A DNA stretch of 64,000 bases from Pseudoips prasinana. Its lineage: Eukaryota > Arthropoda > Insecta > Lepidoptera > Nolidae. Below the pieces are notes generated by a model, which was given only the letters and a program-made list of their open reading frames with translations, made no database searches and was not told the DNA's origin. The DNA is taken from assembly GCA_951640165.1 (NCBI GenBank), contig OX621248.1, forward strand, positions 992,001 to 1,056,000. The letters are read 5' to 3'. The translations under genes and the position numbers were made by a program. Shown in pieces: positions 19,514-30,059 of this stretch (the stretch's first letter is position 1; each line of letters begins with the position of its first letter).

Positions 19514-19690
19514 TATCATTGCTATTATAAAATAAATTTTATAAATGTTTTCATACTATCCGTGTAAATATCTATGTAACTAGAAATAATAATGTATACA
19601 ACTATAATACTACTACAAACATGTTCTGACTAATTTACAAGCGCTTTTTAAAGTCTACGTGAATAAAAACCTTTTTTTTTATTATATATA
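19514..19690 (+). mobile_element. LINE 3'-end repeat, family D
   Basis: Only the last ~175 bp: TTATAAATGTTTTCATACTA to GTCTACGTGAATAAAAACC plus a T-rich end. Confidence 0.7.
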
Positions 19691-19756
19691 TTCCAGGGAT
19701 TTTAAAGGTTGCCTTTTTATTTTTATTTTCAATAATAATCAAATGCTTTTTGACAA

Positions 19757-19891
19757 CAGACGCCAACACATCCAGCTACCCCAATCTGTCAAATTTCTTT
19801 AATAGATTTTTAACTTAACCACATAAGCATAAAGTTCACTTTCAATTGGGGAAATTTGATAGAATGGGATAGCTTGACGTGATGGCGTTTG
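19757..19891. mobile_element. M1 MITE
   Basis: Left arm CAGACGCCAACACATCCAG, right arm GCTTGACGTGATGGCGTTTG then TA. The left flank reads AA rather than TA, so one side of the duplication has mutated. Confidence 0.78.
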
Positions 19892-19969
19892 TACCCGAAC
19901 GGCGTGAAAGGCTACCAACCACGCCAACGCAACGAGCCCCTTTACGTCAACAGCTGTCGTTAGTTCCAT

Positions 19970-20365
19970 TAAATTGTGTGAGTTTATTTCGCTGGCTCTT
20001 CTCAGTTAAGGCGCATTGGATCCGGTGGTAGCATTAAAGCGCGACCGTCGTTATAAAGAAAAGGTCTGCCATAATAATAATACCTTAATATAAACAGAAC
20101 CATTCAGACAATATGTAGTAAAATAAAGCTAAAACTATAAATTTAATTTAACAAATATAATATCAATGATATTTAGCTAGCTTGTATTAAGTTATTTTCA
20201 ATGAGATTAATTTTATAAATGTTTTCATACAATCCGTGTACCTAAATATCTATGTGAATAGAAATAATAATGTATACTTAATCATATTACTACAAACATG
20301 TTCTGACTATATACAAGCACTTTTTGAAAGTCTACGTGAATAAAAACCTTTTTAATTTAATTTTA
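19970..20365 (+). mobile_element. LINE 3'-end repeat, family D (long copy)
   Basis: Extends 5' to GTGTGAGTTTATTTCGCTGG and GGATCCGGTGGTAGCATTAA, and ends AGTCTACGTGAATAAAAACC plus a T/A tail. It is about 80 bp from the M1 copy and 280 bp from another D copy. Confidence 0.7.
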
Positions 20366-20693
20366 TTTTTGTGTATAATAATTTGTATTTATATAATCTT
20401 CGTTCGTTACTAATATATTCCGCAACAGAGTGATTTCGAACTTGGCCAGAGCATGAAAGTAGTGTAGGCATAGCAGAGGTCGTTAGAGCAGAGGTCAAGC
20501 GACATGACATGAACTTAGTACAAACAGACATTAGCGGCGTATCTACAGCGAACAGTCGTTTTACTGAAAGCAATTAATTTAATGCTTCGTGTATACATTC
20601 GATTTTAATTTTAATATCGTACATACTCGTGTTAACAAACTAAGTGTCACACAAATAATTGCACTGTGGATGACGCAAATTTAGTTTTATGTT
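20366..20693. other. No gene seen
   Basis: A 73-codon minus-strand frame (LMSVCTKFMSCRLTSALTTS) lies here; no family recognised. Confidence 0.35.
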
Positions 20694-21112
20694 TTTTTTT
20701 TATTTTTCTTTAAAACGACAACGCACGCACTTGGGAATTGAATCCCTGTGTCGCGAAGTACTTTACCAGTATATTATTCACGAACACTAAATACAGTCAA
20801 ACTAACAAAAAAAAAACTTGTGTGTACTTATGTACACGCGTTAGAAGTTATACTTCTTAATATACAACTTGAACATAGTTATCAATTTTCATACCACCTA
20901 GAACTAACGTCATGCTGTTAAATTTTTTGGTGTCGGTGTGCGCGCGCATTGTAAAAATTCTACTCTCATCATTTTTCTCCATCGCGCCAAAAGAAGTATA
21001 ACTTCAAAAATATTTATGAGAGACACAAATAGTTGTCCTGCTCGGGAATGGAACCCGGGATACGAAGTGGCGAGACGACTGTCGTAACCACTGCACCGCA
21101 CGTGCAGTCAAA
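20694..21112 (-). mobile_element. SINE family S2 split by a 205-bp insertion
   Basis: The SINE tail (GGGAATTGAATCCCTGTGTC) is at 20735-20755 and the SINE head (minus strand: GGTTCCATTCCCG B box, GTGCGGTGCAGTGG A box) at 21022-21112. Between them, at the expected AAC/TATTTATG junction in the body, lies repeat H (20806-21012). The inserted repeat is therefore younger than this SINE. Confidence 0.75.
20806..21012. mobile_element. Repeat H, about 205 bp (copy 1)
   Basis: Nearly identical to 39249-39450 over its whole length; the differences are a few substitutions and a short deletion near GGTGTCGGTGTGCGCGCGC. It begins with an A run and ACTTGTGTGTACTTATGTAC. The left subterminal GAAGTTATACTTCTT and right terminal AAGAAGTATAACTTC form an inverted pair. 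Insertion into a SINE here and into other DNA at the second site shows it is mobile. No coding capacity; class undecided. Confidence 0.7.
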
Positions 21113-21221
21113 AAGCTTGGCATATTTAGTTAATTGCTAAGCATCTCTGTGTTTTAGAGGGAATGTTACTTTGTCGATGTCGGCTATACTCAAGGAAACA
21201 AAATTTATGATTACTTTTTTC

Positions 21222-21525
21222 ATCATCATCATCATATCAGCTGAAAGACATCCACTGCTGGACAAAGGCCTCCCCCAAAGATCTGCACAATTGCCGGTCT
21301 TGCGCTATCCGCATCCAGCGATTTCCAGAGACCCGCACAAAATCATCGGTCCATCTTGTAGGGGGCCTGCCCACGCTGCGTCTTCCGGTTCGTGGTCGCC
21401 ACTCGAGAACCTTTCTGCCCCAACGGCCGTCGGCTCTACGAGCTATGTGCCCTACCCACTGCCACTTCAGCTTGGCAATTCTTACGGCTATGTCGGTTAC
21501 TTTGGTTAGCCTGCGGATTTCAACA
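21222..21525 (-). pseudogene. RTE-type LINE, C-terminal ~100 codons
   Basis: The minus strand encodes RRLTKVTDIAVRIAKLKWQW, then VGHIARRADGRWGRKVLEW and a RPPTRWTDDFVRVSGNRWM segment. It runs in frame to a stop beside the CATCATCATCATATCAGC tail. The open frame is intact but lacks endonuclease and RT core. Confidence 0.82.
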
Positions 21526-21781
21526 AATGAAGGACACAATTAATTATTTATGTCTGACAATTTATATGTAAAATGATATCAAACTATTATTTTATTGCGT
21601 TTATCAATCATATTATTATGTACCTATATTGTAGAGCCAGTTCCATATTAGCCTTCCAGCGTGCTAATTCTTACATTTTATAATTAATTTAATAAAAATC
21701 AATCTATATAGTTCAAGGATGTCTTCTAAAAGAATTGTTATTAACCTTTTACAAAATATTGAATTATTAATTTATTTATGA

Positions 21782-22120
21782 CTAGCTGTGCCCCGCGGTT
21801 TTACCCGCGTTAAATTTTACAAATTATCATAGCTCCTTCCCCGTAGATGATAGCGTGATAATATGTAGCCTATATGTTGACTCGACCTCTTAGTAATATT
21901 CATGCAAAATTTGAAGTAAATCTATGCAGTACATTTTGAATTTAGCCCGGACATACATACAGACAAACAGACAAAAATTCTGAAAACTATATTTTTGGCT
22001 TCGATATCGATTGTAGATCACGCTCCAAGTATCCTTTTTAAAAATATTCAATTAAATAAAATCGTAGGAACGTCAAAACTGTACGTTTTGACGTTCCTAC
22101 GATTTTATTATATGTATAGA
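21782..22120 (-). mobile_element. Helitron family A (copy 3, inverted)
   Basis: Its 3' end is at 21782 (CTAGCTGTGCCCCGCGG) after an A. The 5' TC complement is at 22119-22120. The 5' terminal region (22055-22109) is a 25-bp perfect inverted duplication with a 5-nt loop, unlike other copies. Confidence 0.85.
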
Positions 22121-22272
22121 TAAAGATATTCTTGGGATGTGTAAAAAAATTGCTTACAAGGTAATCTATTTGTAATAGGCCACTTTTTTGAGAGTTGTAT
22201 TATGCGGAGAGATGCACAGTTTGTTCATTAGTCTCTCACTTAAAATAAATAAAATCCACCTTTTATTTCGTA

Positions 22273-22696
22273 TTAGCTATGCCCGCGTCTTCGTCCGCAT
22301 ATTTTGGAATTACTCCGTAAATCTCAACAGACTCAACATCAGAATATCTCTAATCTGGTCTCTTGTCGCAAACTTCTAAACCATTAACATAAACCTTAGA
22401 TATTTCCATACAATCTTTCATCTCCTATTAACCGTTGTTACCTACACCCTTGGGGGTAAAACTTTTACAAACTTTGAATGACATCAACAGCTAAAAACAT
22501 AAATTTCAAGCTCCTAGCTTTTCATCCCCCTTTCAACCCTTTTTACGCATTGAGAAGTAGCCTACATATGCCCTTTCTCGGGCTCCAGACTATCTGTGTA
22601 CCAAATTTTCAAATCGGTACAGTAGCTTTGGCGCGTAAGCAGAGCGACAGACAGACAGATAGACAGAGTTACCTTCATTTAAAATATTAGTAAGGA
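22273..22696 (-). mobile_element. Helitron-like element, family C
   Basis: On the minus strand it starts TCCTTACTAATATTTTAAAT, has a GACAGACAGATAGACAG stretch, and ends GACGCGGGCATAGCTAA. This is the same TC...hairpin...CTAA plan as families A and B with an unrelated interior. Plus-strand frames of 63 and 70 codons inside it are incidental. Confidence 0.6.
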
Positions 22697-23095
22697 TAAT
22701 GCAATTAATTACCTATGAAATTAATATGGACATTCACTTCTATATGTCTGTTTTAGATGTAGACAAAATAAAACGACTAAAACTTTTCTTATTTTACCTA
22801 CATGTTATCGAAAGGTCTTGAAGTCTTGAAATAAAAATAGTTTTTATTCAGGAAAAGGTTACGGGGCGTATTATGTTTAGGTTAGTAGCTGTAGCTACTC
22901 ATTAATGCTTATTCTACCTATATAAGGAGTGGTAGTGTATCACTAAAAACTGACCAGCCGACTTTGAATGTCAATGATGTGCTAGCTATGAGCGCCTCAA
23001 AAGATGCAATGCCTACATCGATCCACAATTACTGCACAAATGTCCCTCTTGCATCTAAACGACAGTAGCTACCCAAAGGAGACCTTTTGCCACAA
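22697..23095. other. No gene seen; possible scrap of S5S
   Basis: GTAGTGTATCACTAAAAACTG and GCTATGAGCGCCTCAAAAGA near 22931-23002 recall the outer ends of the S5S repeat, but no 5S-like core is present. Confidence 0.35.
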
Positions 23096-23298
23096 TTTTT
23101 TTTAAAGACATCTCCCGCAATAAAGAAATCAATCCCTGTGTCGCGGGGTACTTTACAAACATGGTTAACCGACATGGAGAATACCCAGACTCCGAACATC
23201 TACTAATGGGTCACACAAATAGCTGTCTTGTATCGAACCCGGGACACGAACTAGCGATGCGACTGTCTTAACCGCTGCGCCACACGTGCCATCAAAGT
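23096..23298 (-). mobile_element. SINE family S2 (inverted)
   Basis: The tail's T run is at about 23096. The head on the right (minus strand: CACGTGTGGCGCAGCGGTTA; B box GGGTTCGATACAAG is mutated). Complete in length. Confidence 0.78.
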
Positions 23299-23314
23299 GC
23301 AGATTAAATAAAAA

Positions 23315-23662
23315 TGTCCTCCTAGCCGAATTTCGGCCACGGCGGCCAGTCTCAATAGAGATGAGCCATCTGCGTGGGACATATTATAGTGCATAAGTTT
23401 GTGCACAAACTTTATATTCCATCACTCTCATGATCCAATGGGACGCCTAGTGACCCGACCGGAAAGAGATCAGGTATAGGACCAACGGCTTTACGTGCTC
23501 TCCGAGGCACGGGGGTATAATACCGCCAACGCCCAGACTTCGGGCTGACGCTGAGAAAATTTTCTTTTTACAGAAAAGTCCCTAAATCACTTTTGGCCTG
23601 ACCCGAGATTTGAACCCAGGACCTCTTTCTCTGAACACGCTACCGCTAGACCATCGGGGCAC
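23315..23662 (-). mobile_element. SINE family S4 (best copy)
   Basis: On the minus strand the head has GATGGTCTAGCGGTAGCG (A box) and CCTGGGTTCAAATCTCGGG (B box). The body follows with GGCGTTGGCGGTATTATACC, GTGCCTCGGAGAGCACG, CATGAGAGTGATGGAAT and ATAATATGTCCCACGCAG, and it ends GCCGAAATTCGGCTAGGAGG. It lies directly next to the S2 head, two Pol III heads facing the same way. Confidence 0.8.
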
Positions 23663-23813
23663 TTTTAAGTGTAGATTACATAGTTGGTAGTCTTATTTGC
23701 TAGATGGCTTCTGTCCTGCTTGCCTCCATACCGAAGCAGTGAGTCTCCTAAGCTCTGTGAGCAGCTCGACTTCGGCAGTACCTGCACTGCACAATACGCT
23801 TCAAGTTATGCTA

Positions 23814-23955
23814 TTTATGTGACCCATAAATAGTAGTTCTTAGTCTAGATGTAATTTGTGTCCGTCTATGATATGTTTGTAAAGTACCCCGCGACACAGG
23901 GAATAAATTCCCAAGTGCGGGTTAATTTGGTGTACAATAAAGAGTATTGTATTTT
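23814..23955 (+). mobile_element. SINE S2 3' half followed by a LINE tail fragment
   Basis: ACCCATAAATAGTAGTTCTT to CCCAAGTGCGGG is S2 without its head. It is followed at once by TTTGGTGTACAATAAAGAG and TATTGTATTTTA, the 3' end of the LINE seen complete at 29452-30012. Confidence 0.65.
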
Positions 23956-23979
23956 ACTATAAAGTGAAAAGATTAGATC

Positions 23980-24106
23980 TTACTAATATAATAAATGCGA
24001 AAGTTTGTGTGTATGGGTGTGTAGATGTATGGATATTTGTTACTCTTTCACGCAAAACTACCGTCTTACTTAACTTAACGCGGGTAAAACTGCAGGGCAC
24101 AGCTAG
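23980..24106 (+). mobile_element. Helitron family B, internally deleted
   Basis: Ends retained: ACTAATATAATAAATGCGAA and AAAACTGCAGGGCACAGCTAG then T. About 70 bp are missing in the middle. Confidence 0.7.
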
Positions 24107-24234
24107 TTTTAATGTTTTTTTTTGTGATAGGTGAACTCAAAAACCTATTTAACTGCCTTAAAATATTCTTTCATTTATAGAAAGCCACTATCGGCAAGTA
24201 GCGTGGGACTTTATTTAAAAACGTAAAGATAGAA

Positions 24235-24437
24235 TTTAGCGGAGGGTACCAACATTTCTAAACTCATCCGAAGTCTCGGCGTGCCTCTGGTTAAAGATAA
24301 CATACTTACATTGTGTGTGACTATCGGTACCGGGTTCAACAACAGATGAGGAGGATTTCGGACCATGAGAGTGATAAATTGGAAAATCCCTCGTGTGTTT
24401 GCGCACACACTTGTGCACTTTTATGCGCCGCGCCGCC
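24235..24437 (+). mobile_element. SINE family S4, degraded
   Basis: Only scattered matches: AGTCTCGGCGTGCCTCTGG, CATGAGAGTGATAAATTGG and CGCACACACTTGTGCAC. The several overlapping frames here are artefacts. Confidence 0.45.
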
Positions 24438-24444
24438 TAGTCGA

Positions 24445-24479
24445 ATGGTCTCCTGGCTGAAAACCGGCCAGGAGACCAT
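24445..24479. repeat. 13-bp perfect hairpin with a 9-nt loop
   Basis: ATGGTCTCCTGGC (24445-24457) pairs with GCCAGGAGACCAT (24467-24479); loop TGAAAACCG. It is GC-rich for the region and followed by an A/T run, so it could act as an RNA stem if transcribed. No further support. Confidence 0.75.
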
Positions 24480-24492
24480 AATTTTCGAAATG

Positions 24493-24630
24493 ATCATCAT
24501 ATCAGCCAAAAGACGTCCACTGCTGAACAAAGGCCTTCCCCAAAGATCCCACAATTGCCGGTCTTGCGCTATTCGCATACAGCGACTTCCAGCGGCCTTC
24601 GCCAGATCATCGGTCCAAAGATTCCAAATT
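24493..24630 (-). mobile_element. RTE-type LINE 3' end
   Basis: ATCATCATATCAGCC tail complement, then the reverse of the SLGEAFVQQWTSF-type codons and GNRWMRIAQDRQLW, with the conserved ATGATCTGGCG break at the left of the DDLV motif. Confidence 0.7.
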
Positions 24631-25047
24631 AAAAGGTTTCCATTCGAATGTACGTTTTTTAGTTGTTTTGTGTAATAAAATTGTGTTGGCATTAATCTCC
24701 ATATAAATTAAATGACAATGTATTAAGTCTAAATGCCAAAGAAGATTAATATAAAATGGTAGGTAAGAATAATAAAGGTCGTGAATTTAGTCTGCTCAGC
24801 TGTTCTAAGTATGAAATATTACTGTGTATTGTGATTTTATAATTAGGTACTCATATACAGCCAAATTGGTAGGTGGTTACCGTAGTCAATAATACCCGCA
24901 ACAGTCCATCTACCCGTTGCCGCTGTCGACCCTTCCGTCCCGATGAGTTCTAGTCACCTTTTAATCACAGGTCCATGACAGTAACACAAGAATGCTTTAT
25001 ATTTTTATTACCTAATCGAGTTTGTCATAAAAGGACACTATGATAAT
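24631..25047. other. No gene seen
   Basis: AT-rich, with one moderately GC-rich patch (ACCCGTTGCCGCTGTCGACC near 24912) of unknown origin. Confidence 0.4.
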
Positions 25048-25049
25048 AA

Positions 25050-25388
25050 TTTCCTCCAGGTTTCGACCACGGCGGCCAGTCTCAATGGAGACTAGCTAAC
25101 TGCGCGGGGCATATTATAGTGCACAAGTGTGCGCAAACAAAGGGGCATTTTCTATTCCATCGCTGTCAGAATCCTATGGGGCGACTAACGACACGACCGG
25201 AAAGAGGTCAGGTACAGTATAGACGGCTTAACGTGCCCTCCAAGGCACAGGGGTGTAATACCGCCAACTCCCTATACTGAGAAATTTTCTTTACAAATCC
25301 CAAAATCACTTATTGACTCGACCCGAGATTTGAACCCAGGACCTCATTATTTGCGGTTGAACACGCTACCCCTAGACCAACCAAGCAA
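25050..25388 (-). mobile_element. SINE family S4 (second full-length copy)
   Basis: Same order of blocks as 23315-23662. The B box on the minus strand is CCTGGGTTCAAATCTCGGG and the A-box region GTTGGTCTAGGGGTAGCG. The tail end (TCCTCCAGGTTTCGACC) differs slightly. Confidence 0.78.
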
Positions 25389-25554
25389 TCATATAACTCA
25401 CTCGAATACTGCTACCGTTCTGTGTTTCCCAGGGGTCTCGTCTCACTGGAGTGGATGTCTATGGAGCTTGTAGCAATTCAACTCCAAATTGTCCGAATTC
25501 TCTTTTATATTTTATGTAAGTTACGCGATTTAACATTGTTAATGAGATGCCGAT

Positions 25555-25740
25555 TTTTAGGGTTCCGTAGCCAAATGGCAAAAAACGGAACCCTTATAGA
25601 TTCGTCATGTCTGTCTGTCTGTCCGTCCGTATGTCACAGCCACTTTTTTACCGCAATTTGCATTCATTTAATCAACTGAAATACTTGCTGCTATGGAACC
25701 CTTCATGTGCGAGTCCGACTCGCACTTGGCCGGTTTTTTA
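25555..25740 (+). repeat. Dispersed repeat family F (fullest copy)
   Basis: Begins TAGGGTTCCGTAGCCAAAT and has GTCTGTCTGTCTGTCCGTCC. It ends TGCGAGTCCGACTCGCAC then TTGGCCGGTTTTTT, including the palindrome GCGAGTCCGACTCGC-type core. Internally deleted relative to the usual length I know for such elements. Class unknown; other pieces lie at 11555, 42487 and 55820. Confidence 0.6.
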
Positions 25741-25889
25741 AATTCATTAGAAAATGCCTACGGAATTTTTCTATTAAATTTTGTTAGTCGGTCGCGTGAA
25801 GTAGGTCGTTTGTTTATTAAAACAGTATAATTAACATCGCGCTAGATTATTTTTATCTCATAATGATGCACCAGTAGACAAAAATACCT

Positions 25890-26030
25890 CTCTAGGCATT
25901 GCTATGAGTAGGGGCTCCGGTGGTAGCCTTAAAACGCGACCGTCGTTATACATACAAGGATGAAATCCATAATAAGATATTGAATTATTACCTCAAAATC
26001 TTGAATAACCATTTTGACAATATCTACAAG
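25890..26030 (+). mobile_element. LINE 3'-end repeat, family D, 5' fragment
   Basis: GGGGCTCCGGTGGTAGCCTT and AAACGCGACCGTCGTTATAC match the start of family D, then the copy decays before the poly(A) part. Confidence 0.5.
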
Positions 26031-26117
26031 GAATAAGCTATTTAACAAAACCACTACAAACATACATAAAATTATAATTATAGATGGTTAGATATAAGTC
26101 CCTATCAAATAACCTAT

Positions 26118-26507
26118 CACACTAATATTATAAAGGCGAAAGTTTGTGAGTGATGAAACTTTGTCGTAATATAGCTTCGAATACCGTACGGTCACCGTAG
26201 CCTAGTTGGTAGTGCTCCTGCCTACGAAGCTGGTGGTCCTGGGTTCGAATCCCGGTAAGTGCAAATATTTGTGTGATGAGCACGAATATTTGTTTCTGAG
26301 TCATGGATGTTTTCTATGTATATAAGTATTTATCTATCTATATAAGTATGTATATCGTCGCCTGGTACCCATATTACAAGCTTTGCTTAGTTTAGGGCTA
26401 GGATGATCTGTGTGACATTGTCCCCAGATATTATTATTATTATTATAATAACACATAGACTATAATTTATAAAGTTTAACGCGTGTAAAACTACGGGGCA
26501 CAGCTAG
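26118..26507 (+). mobile_element. Helitron family B interrupted by a SINE
   Basis: Left part CACTAATATTATAAAGGCG (26118) to CGAATA (26182). Right part AACACATAGACTATAATTTA to GGGGCACAGCTAG (26507) with T following. The SINE S1 at 26191-26448 lies between, so this SINE landed after the Helitron. Confidence 0.75.
26191..26448 (+). mobile_element. SINE family S1 (nested in a Helitron)
   Basis: The A box (TAGCCTAGTTGGTAG) and B box (GGTTCGAATCCCGG) are both intact. It ends in a TTA repeat that runs into the Helitron sequence. Confidence 0.85.
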
Positions 26508-27477
26508 TCTATCCATATATACATATATAGTTAATTTTTAATACTATATGAATAAATGCAGTTTTTATTTTATTTTAGTCAATGATATATTAAGTTTGGT
26601 CCAATCTAATAAAGTAAACATTTTTACAGTATTGGTCATGCTCCAGTATTATTTTATTCAGGGATTAATATATTTTGAACACCACAGGACTTACATTTGC
26701 TTTTTCCGGGTAAAGCTTTCAATACTTTGCCCTTTGGAATTCGATAATTTTACTCGAAATGTATTATTCTCGATCTAACTTATTCACGCACGGGGTATAT
26801 TACCGCCATCTATCGGTATGGCTTACCAATTACTTAACTAATATGTCGATACATCAATTGAGTTATAGGTTTAAGTATTTCATTAATAATTAATATGGAT
26901 GAGGCCACGCTGAACAAATATTTTTAAATATTCTTTTTTCAAGTTTAAGCATATTCATATAGGAAAAGTATTTGAATATTTACGCAGATAAGTTCAATTT
27001 ATTCTTTCGCTAATATCAACGTATTAAACATGTATTTAATATAGATATGTTTAAAATATACGGCCTCGATGTTCAATGAGAACTGTCCCAGGTTATTAGT
27101 TACAACAATAACATACAACTAATAACATGCAAACTTATTGCTTTGAGATTATATAAGTAATGACCTTTACATTTAGCTGCTTTTATTATAATGACTGACC
27201 CCGACAGCACCGCGGGGGTGACACCACGTGCGTCACAAACTATATACTATCGTCTATCAAGTTGTCCGTATGCTTATTTGCGGAATTTATATTATTATAA
27301 CGTCTGATCAGAATGTTCTCTTCAATGAAGTGGAATCATGCTCACCTACCGGGACTCGAATTGTAACGGGTCTATGCATGACTATTATGACACTCTTACA
27401 TAAGTTTACGTCTAGTTAACGTCTTCAGGGTTTTAAGAGGAATTCCTAGTGTCATACTATAGTAAATAATAAATATA
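26508..27477. other. No gene seen; about 1 kb AT-rich
   Basis: Open frames of 63-76 codons are hydrophobic and AT-driven. A small GC patch (CCCCGACAGCACCGCGGGGG near 27199) stands out without explanation. Confidence 0.4.
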
Positions 27478-27714
27478 TCACCGTAGCCTAGTTGGTAGTG
27501 CTCCTGCCTACGAAGCTGGTGGTCCTGGGTTCGAATTCTGGTAAGTGCAAATATTTGTGTGATGAGCTGGAATATTTGTTTCTGAGTCATGGATGTTTTC
27601 TATGTATTTATCTATCTATATAAGTATGTATATCGTCGCCTGGTACCCATAGTACAAGCTTTGCTTAGTACGGGGCTAGGATGATCTGTGTGACATTGTC
27701 CCTAGATATTATTG
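27478..27714 (+). mobile_element. SINE family S1
   Basis: A and B boxes clear; B box GGTTCGAATTCTGG has two changes. The tail is short (GATATTATTGATAT). Missing one TATGTATT block in the body. Confidence 0.82.
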
Positions 27715-28835
27715 ATATATCAAGACTAAAAGCGACAAAGCTTAAGTTTCGTATTAGTATTTTCTAGTTCTTACTGCTGAACTGAATCAGTATTTTTTTT
27801 CTTTCACTAATTAAATGACAGTAAAATATAACTAACCGTTTTACCTATATGCGAAAATTATGCTAGATATTTTCGGCAGTTTGAAACAGGCTATTTTAAT
27901 TATTTATGAAGAGTCATAACTTATAAATAATAGGATTTTCACCAAAAACGAAACGGCCGTGTGTTTAGTCGGTAATCGTGGCTTAATATGTCGTTAAAAC
28001 ATTGGCGTAGTCTTACATTTCAGGGAAATAAATGAGGAATACTTTTGTAAGGGAAAATTACAGCTACGAATTTTCATGATGAGTGTTTTTCATTAAAATA
28101 GCTCAATTACAATTCACATAAATAAAATTGAAGAGATTGAAATGTTGTCACCGGAAATATGTCTAGATTTGTGGAGACAACGTTGCAGTCGACGATTTTA
28201 CAAATCACTAGAAAAATGAATAGAGGCCGCCCGTCTTTTGCACGGCAACACGGCACAAACCTTATTCTGTCAATTAATAGCACCAAAAAAAATTGCCAAA
28301 TCAGTCCTGCCGTACTCCAGTGATGCTTCGTCATTACATACATGTGACAATTATTATTTATTTATATCAATTTCGATGATTTTCGATTATAAACAACAAA
28401 GTTGGGTAATGAACACTAGTGTTCTACACTTAACTACCCAAACTACCCAGACTTTATTGATATATTGTAGATGCCTAAAAGGGTATCTTAAAAAAGAAAA
28501 CTGGTCTTTATATACTTCCGAATACCTGATACCTCTAGCTACTCAAAGCAGGTAATTAAGTCTTGTCGGGCGACTTTTCGTTTTGTTCTTTTGACATTTA
28601 AAAGAAAGGATAATAATATATATTTAAATAGGATGACGGTAACAGGAAAGGTCATATTATTATGTTTACAATACTTTTATTCTGCGTGTTTCGCGTGAAA
28701 TATTACTGGGAAATAATCGTGGAGAAGGGAGTGATAAATTGCTTTGTGCCAGAAATATAATGAGTTGTATCTTTCTGGTAGACTGTCTCTAGTCCTTTTT
28801 GAAGTAAAACTTCTTTAATCATGCTTGACTTGGGG
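27715..28835. other. No gene assigned; overlapping 78- and 105-codon frames
   Basis: A plus-strand frame (28238-28555, starts MHGNTAQTLFCQLIAP) and a minus-strand frame (28107-28343, contains AGLIWQFFLVLLIDRIRFV) overlap. Neither shows a domain or splice signals I can trust. The rest is AT-rich. Confidence 0.35.
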
Positions 28836-29075
28836 AGAAAGCTGGTGAATGCGTGACGAGCGTTACGAAAAGTGTGATCTGGCGAGGCGAACGGAAGTTG
28901 AGAGAGACATAGAAGTTAGTGACGATAGTAAGAGCGAGAGTTACGTTTCATTTATTACTGCAGGGACAAGAGAGATAGGTGCGAGCAGACATTTTCTTTC
29001 TCTTTTTCTCACATTGCCATTATGTTTCGTATATCTGAGGTTTATTTCAGTCGTGTGGTTTAAAGCATTGTTGCG
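28836..29075 (+). repeat. Dispersed repeat family E (longest copy)
   Basis: Starts AAAGCTGGTGAATGCGTGACG. It includes GGCGAACGGAAGTTGAGAG, AAGAGCGAGAGTTACGTTTC and TTCAGTCGTGTGGTTTAAAG. A 91-codon frame (MRDERYEKCDLARRTEVER...) runs through it but is not shared by the other copies. Confidence 0.6.
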
Positions 29076-29451
29076 CAAGTTGGTTGTTAAACAAGTCATC
29101 AGTCCCTTTACCTATTTTTATTAATACAATGCACGCAATAAGGAAATAAATGTCGCAGTGGACTTCACAAAGTATTAGTTATTCAGAAATATTATTTAAA
29201 ATAATAGATAATACAAAATTAAAATGCTTATACCTAGTCGTTTCATAAAATTAAAAAGCGCTTGCAATTCAGAAGGTGGATATTTGTGTTACAAGTTAAC
29301 TGTATATATTTAATTTTGAGTCCAAATGGAACATAAGACCAGTGATTTATCTTGATCATTTAGAATTATAATTTCATATATGTAGTAACCGTTTTCAGCT
29401 AATATTATATTATTGTATAAATTGATATATAAAGCTTTTAATAATATTTTT
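29076..29451. other. No gene seen
   Basis: AT-rich spacer before a LINE insertion. Confidence 0.4.
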
Positions 29452-30012
29452 TTCTCAATTCAATTCATTTTCTTGTGGAATGCCTTACCAATGACGATTA
29501 GACGCGCCCAGTCTATACACATTTTTAAAAAAATGGTAAAAGACCATTATCTTGCACAACTCAACATTAATTAGCAGAGGAACATGCTACGAATATTTTC
29601 CTTTCATTAATAATAATTATATATATTTGATATATGTATTTATATATGTATTCATTATAATATATTATTTATTGCCTTTATCTATTTTATTTAGCAGGTA
29701 TATATTGCATGCATTACATATAAATTGTGTATACATAGTATTTTAGATAATTATATATTCACCTACAAAATGTAGGTGTACTCCTACTTAATATCTGATA
29801 CCTACCTTTTCTGTTTCTTTTAATCTTTTTCTTTTACTGAACTTGTTACACCTCTTACCCATTTTCATTTCATACAACTCCTGTCCATCCTAAGGTTGTC
29901 TGTAAGAGATCGCAGCTAGCGATATGACCGCCCTTTGTACAATTATGTTAGTATTTAAGTTCTTTTTTGTAATTCATTTGGTGTACAATAAAGAGTATTG
30001 TATTGTATTGTA
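29452..30012 (+). pseudogene. LINE 3' end: last 40 codons of RT ORF, 3' UTR, TATTG-repeat tail
   Basis: A frame ending at the stop 29572-29574 reads FLWNALPMTIRRAQSIHIFK and then KMVKDHYLAQLNIN, the LWNxLP-type C-terminus of non-LTR elements. The 3' UTR holds GATCGCAGCTAGCGATATGA and ends GGTGTACAATAAAGAGTATT followed by GTATT repeats. A detached piece of the same tail is at 23927. Heavily 5' truncated. Confidence 0.75.
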
Positions 30013-30059
30013 TTCTTTTGTCAACATACATGCACTACAAATACCATAAAAATTAAAAT

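Noticed and set aside
21237..21539. Open frames on the strand opposite to RTE fragments (21171, 40163, 58955)
   Set aside because: They mirror the RTE C-terminal coding region; the RTE reading has the recognisable LKWQWAGHIARR / PTRWTDD motifs.
28107..28555. Overlapping 78- and 105-codon frames as host genes
   Set aside because: Opposite strands, no splice signals, no motifs, AT-driven composition.
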